Origin: Gudongella sp051744365
GTDB lineage: Bacteria > Bacillota > Clostridia > Tissierellales > Tissierellaceae
Direction: 5' to 3'
Length of the DNA stretch: 15,382 bases
Assembly (NCBI GenBank): GCA_051744365.1
Contig: JBNJCX010000039.1
Coordinates: 1-15,382 of the forward strand
Positions 13,866 through 15,382 of this stretch are shown here, piece by piece. The stretch's first letter is position 1. Every line of letters begins with the position of its first letter. Position numbers and translations under genes: made by a program. A model generated the notes under the pieces. It did no database searches and was not told the DNA's origin. It saw only the letters and a list, made by a program, of their open reading frames with translations.

Positions 13866-15382
13866 ATGGAAAAGGAAATGGTACTTATACTTGACTTCGG
13901 AGGTCAGTACAACCAATTGATAGCAAGAAGGGTCAGAGATCTCAACGTGTATTGCGAGGTGCATCCATACACAATAAGCCTTGAAAAGATAAGGGAAATG
14001 AATCCAAAGGGAATCATATTTACAGGTGGACCCAACAGCGTTTACGAGGAGAACTCCCCATCGATAGGGGCAGAAATATATGACATGGGCATTCCAATAC
14101 TTGGAATCTGCTATGGTGCACACCTTATGTCTTACACCCTTGGAGGCTCAGTAAAGGCTGCCAAGAAAAGAGAATATGGAAGAATAAAGCTTCAGGTAGA
14201 CAACGATTCACCGATTTTCAAGGATGTAAAGGAAAAATCGATCACCTGGATGAGTCATACTGACTATGTAGAGAAGCTGGCTGAAGGCTTCCGTGTAACA
14301 GCTACAACAGAGTCATGCCCAACAGCTGCCTTTGAAAACAAGGAGAAGAATCTCTATGGAGTACAGTTTCATCCGGAGGTACAACACTCAGAGGAAGGAA
14401 ACAAGGTAATACAGAACTTCCTTTTCAATGTTGCAGGCTGCAGCGGGGATTGGAAGATGGATGAATTTGTAGAAAACTCAATTGCCGCAATCAAGGAGAA
14501 GATAGGAGACAAGAAGGTTCTCTGTGCCCTTTCAGGAGGTGTGGACTCCTCAGTTGCAGCAGTAATGATAGAGAGAGCCGTTGGAAAGCAGCTTACCTGC
14601 ATATTCGTTGATCACGGACTTCTTAGAAAGGACGAGGGAGACCAGGTTGAAGAGGTGTTCTCCAACAACTACAACCTCAATTTTATCAGGGTAAACGCCC
14701 AGGAAAGATTCTACAGCAAGCTGGAAGGTATTACAGATCCTGAGACAAAAAGGAAGATAATCGGAGAGGAATTTATCAGGGTATTCGAGGAAGAGGCAAA
14801 GAAAATCGGTACAGTTGACTACCTTGTACAGGGAACAATATATCCAGACATCATAGAGAGTGGAGTAGGCGACTCAGCTATAATAAAAAGCCACCACAAC
14901 GTAGGAGGACTTCCCGACTACGTTGACTTCAAGGAGATAATCGAACCCCTTAGAGACCTGTTCAAGGACGAAGTAAGAAGAGCTGGACTTGAGCTTGGAT
15001 TGCCTAAGGAGCTTGTATTCAGACAGCCATTCCCAGGACCTGGACTTGCCATAAGAATCATCGGAGAAGTAAATGAAGAAAGAGTAAAAATCATACAGGA
15101 AGCAGACCACATCTTCAGAAGAGAAATAAAAATGGTCGGAATGGATATGGAGCTGAACCAATACTTCGCAGTGTTGACAAACCTTAGAAGCGTCGGAGTA
15201 ATGGGAGATGGAAGAACCTACGACTACACCCTGGCATTAAGGGCAGTAAAGACAACAGATTTTATGACAGCGGAATTCGCCCAGATACCATGGTCAATCC
15301 TTGGAGACATCTCCACAAAAATCGTAAACGAAGTCCCGCATATAAATAGAATAGTCTATGATATAACAAATAAACCACCAGC
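13866..15382 (+). CDS. guaA: GMP synthase (glutamine-hydrolysing), 3' end cut by window
   Basis: 505 codons and two bases are present, ending in ITNKPPA; by family comparison only about five residues (normally TIEWE) and the stop are missing. The enzyme converts XMP, ATP and glutamine to GMP. N-terminal glutamine amidotransferase: nucleophile C82 in GICYG, with H169 and E171 in QFHPEV. ATP pyrophosphatase: P-loop SGGVDSS (223-229). The C-terminal dimerisation and XMP-binding domain carries FPGPGLAIRI and the ITNKPP tail. The residue four after the nucleophile is H86, where Gln is usual. AGGAGG lies just before the ATG, 15 bases after the methyltransferase stop. No guanine riboswitch fits in that gap, so control must come from upstream. 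Confidence 0.97.
   Translation, partial: MEKEMVLILDFGGQYNQLIARRVRDLNVYCEVHPYTISLEKIREMNPKGIIFTGGPNSVYEENSPSIGAEIYDMGIPILGICYGAHLMSYTLGGSVKAAKKREYGRIKLQVDNDSPIFKDVKEKSITWMSHTDYVEKLAEGFRVTATTESCPTAAFENKEKNLYGVQFHPEVQHSEEGNKVIQNFLFNVAGCSGDWKMDEFVENSIAAIKEKIGDKKVLCALSGGVDSSVAAVMIERAVGKQLTCIFVDHGLLRKDEGDQVEEVFSNNYNLNFIRVNAQERFYSKLEGITDPETKRKIIGEEFIRVFEEEAKKIGTVDYLVQGTIYPDIIESGVGDSAIIKSHHNVGGLPDYVDFKEIIEPLRDLFKDEVRRAGLELGLPKELVFRQPFPGPGLAIRIIGEVNEERVKIIQEADHIFRREIKMVGMDMELNQYFAVLTNLRSVGVMGDGRTYDYTLALRAVKTTDFMTAEFAQIPWSILGDISTKIVNEVPHINRIVYDITNKPP

Noticed and set aside
1..15382. CRISPR arrays, insertion sequences, prophage or tRNA genes
   Set aside because: No regularly spaced repeats, transposase or phage proteins, and no tRNA cloverleaf were seen on either strand.

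Overview
The window looks like a chromosomal segment of an anaerobic, low-to-moderate-GC Bacillota (Clostridia/Tissierellia-like). The evidence is a clostridial-type 5S rRNA tail, strong AGGAGG ribosome binding sites, heavy use of AGA/AGG and ATA codons, a T-box leader, a PyrR-type RNA site and a Rex-like operator. This placement is inference; no species is claimed. Twelve protein genes are seen, eleven complete and the last (guaA) cut by the window edge.

Layout. 1-137: end of a 5S rRNA gene and its terminator. 229-1293: a reductive-dehalogenase-like 4Fe-4S corrinoid-type protein without Tat signal or membrane-anchor gene. 1294-1529: a non-coding stretch with a long nested hairpin of unknown role. 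1530-2879: uracil permease with its own promoter and a PyrR-binding-loop sequence just before the ribosome binding site. 2911-2967: hairpins between convergent genes. 2974-4182: alanine dehydrogenase on the minus strand with promoter and a Rex-like inverted repeat in its leader. 4484-5710: HI0933/BaiN-family flavoprotein. 5808-7106: homoserine-dehydrogenase-like oxidoreductase with a C-terminal SAF-like segment. 7103-10563: promoter, isoleucine T-box leader, isoleucyl-tRNA synthetase (type 2) and terminator. 10729-11516: a barnase-like ribonuclease made as a lipoprotein, followed by a barstar-like inhibitor. 11574 to the end: DUF454 membrane protein, sirtuin, SAM-dependent methyltransferase and GMP synthase, tightly spaced and probably one transcript.

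How it fits together. Most genes are housekeeping or anaerobic metabolism and appear individually controlled: uracil uptake by PyrR (pyrimidine nucleotides), alanine dehydrogenase by Rex (NADH/NAD+), ileS by uncharged tRNA-Ile. The most distinctive items are the barnase/barstar pair in which the nuclease carries a lipobox, the IleRS whose HIGH signature is rearranged to GIHH (the form tied to extreme mupirocin resistance), the orphan cytoplasmic RdhA-like protein, and the unexplained RNA-like structure at 1379-1454. All family calls come from reading motifs by eye; no search was run.
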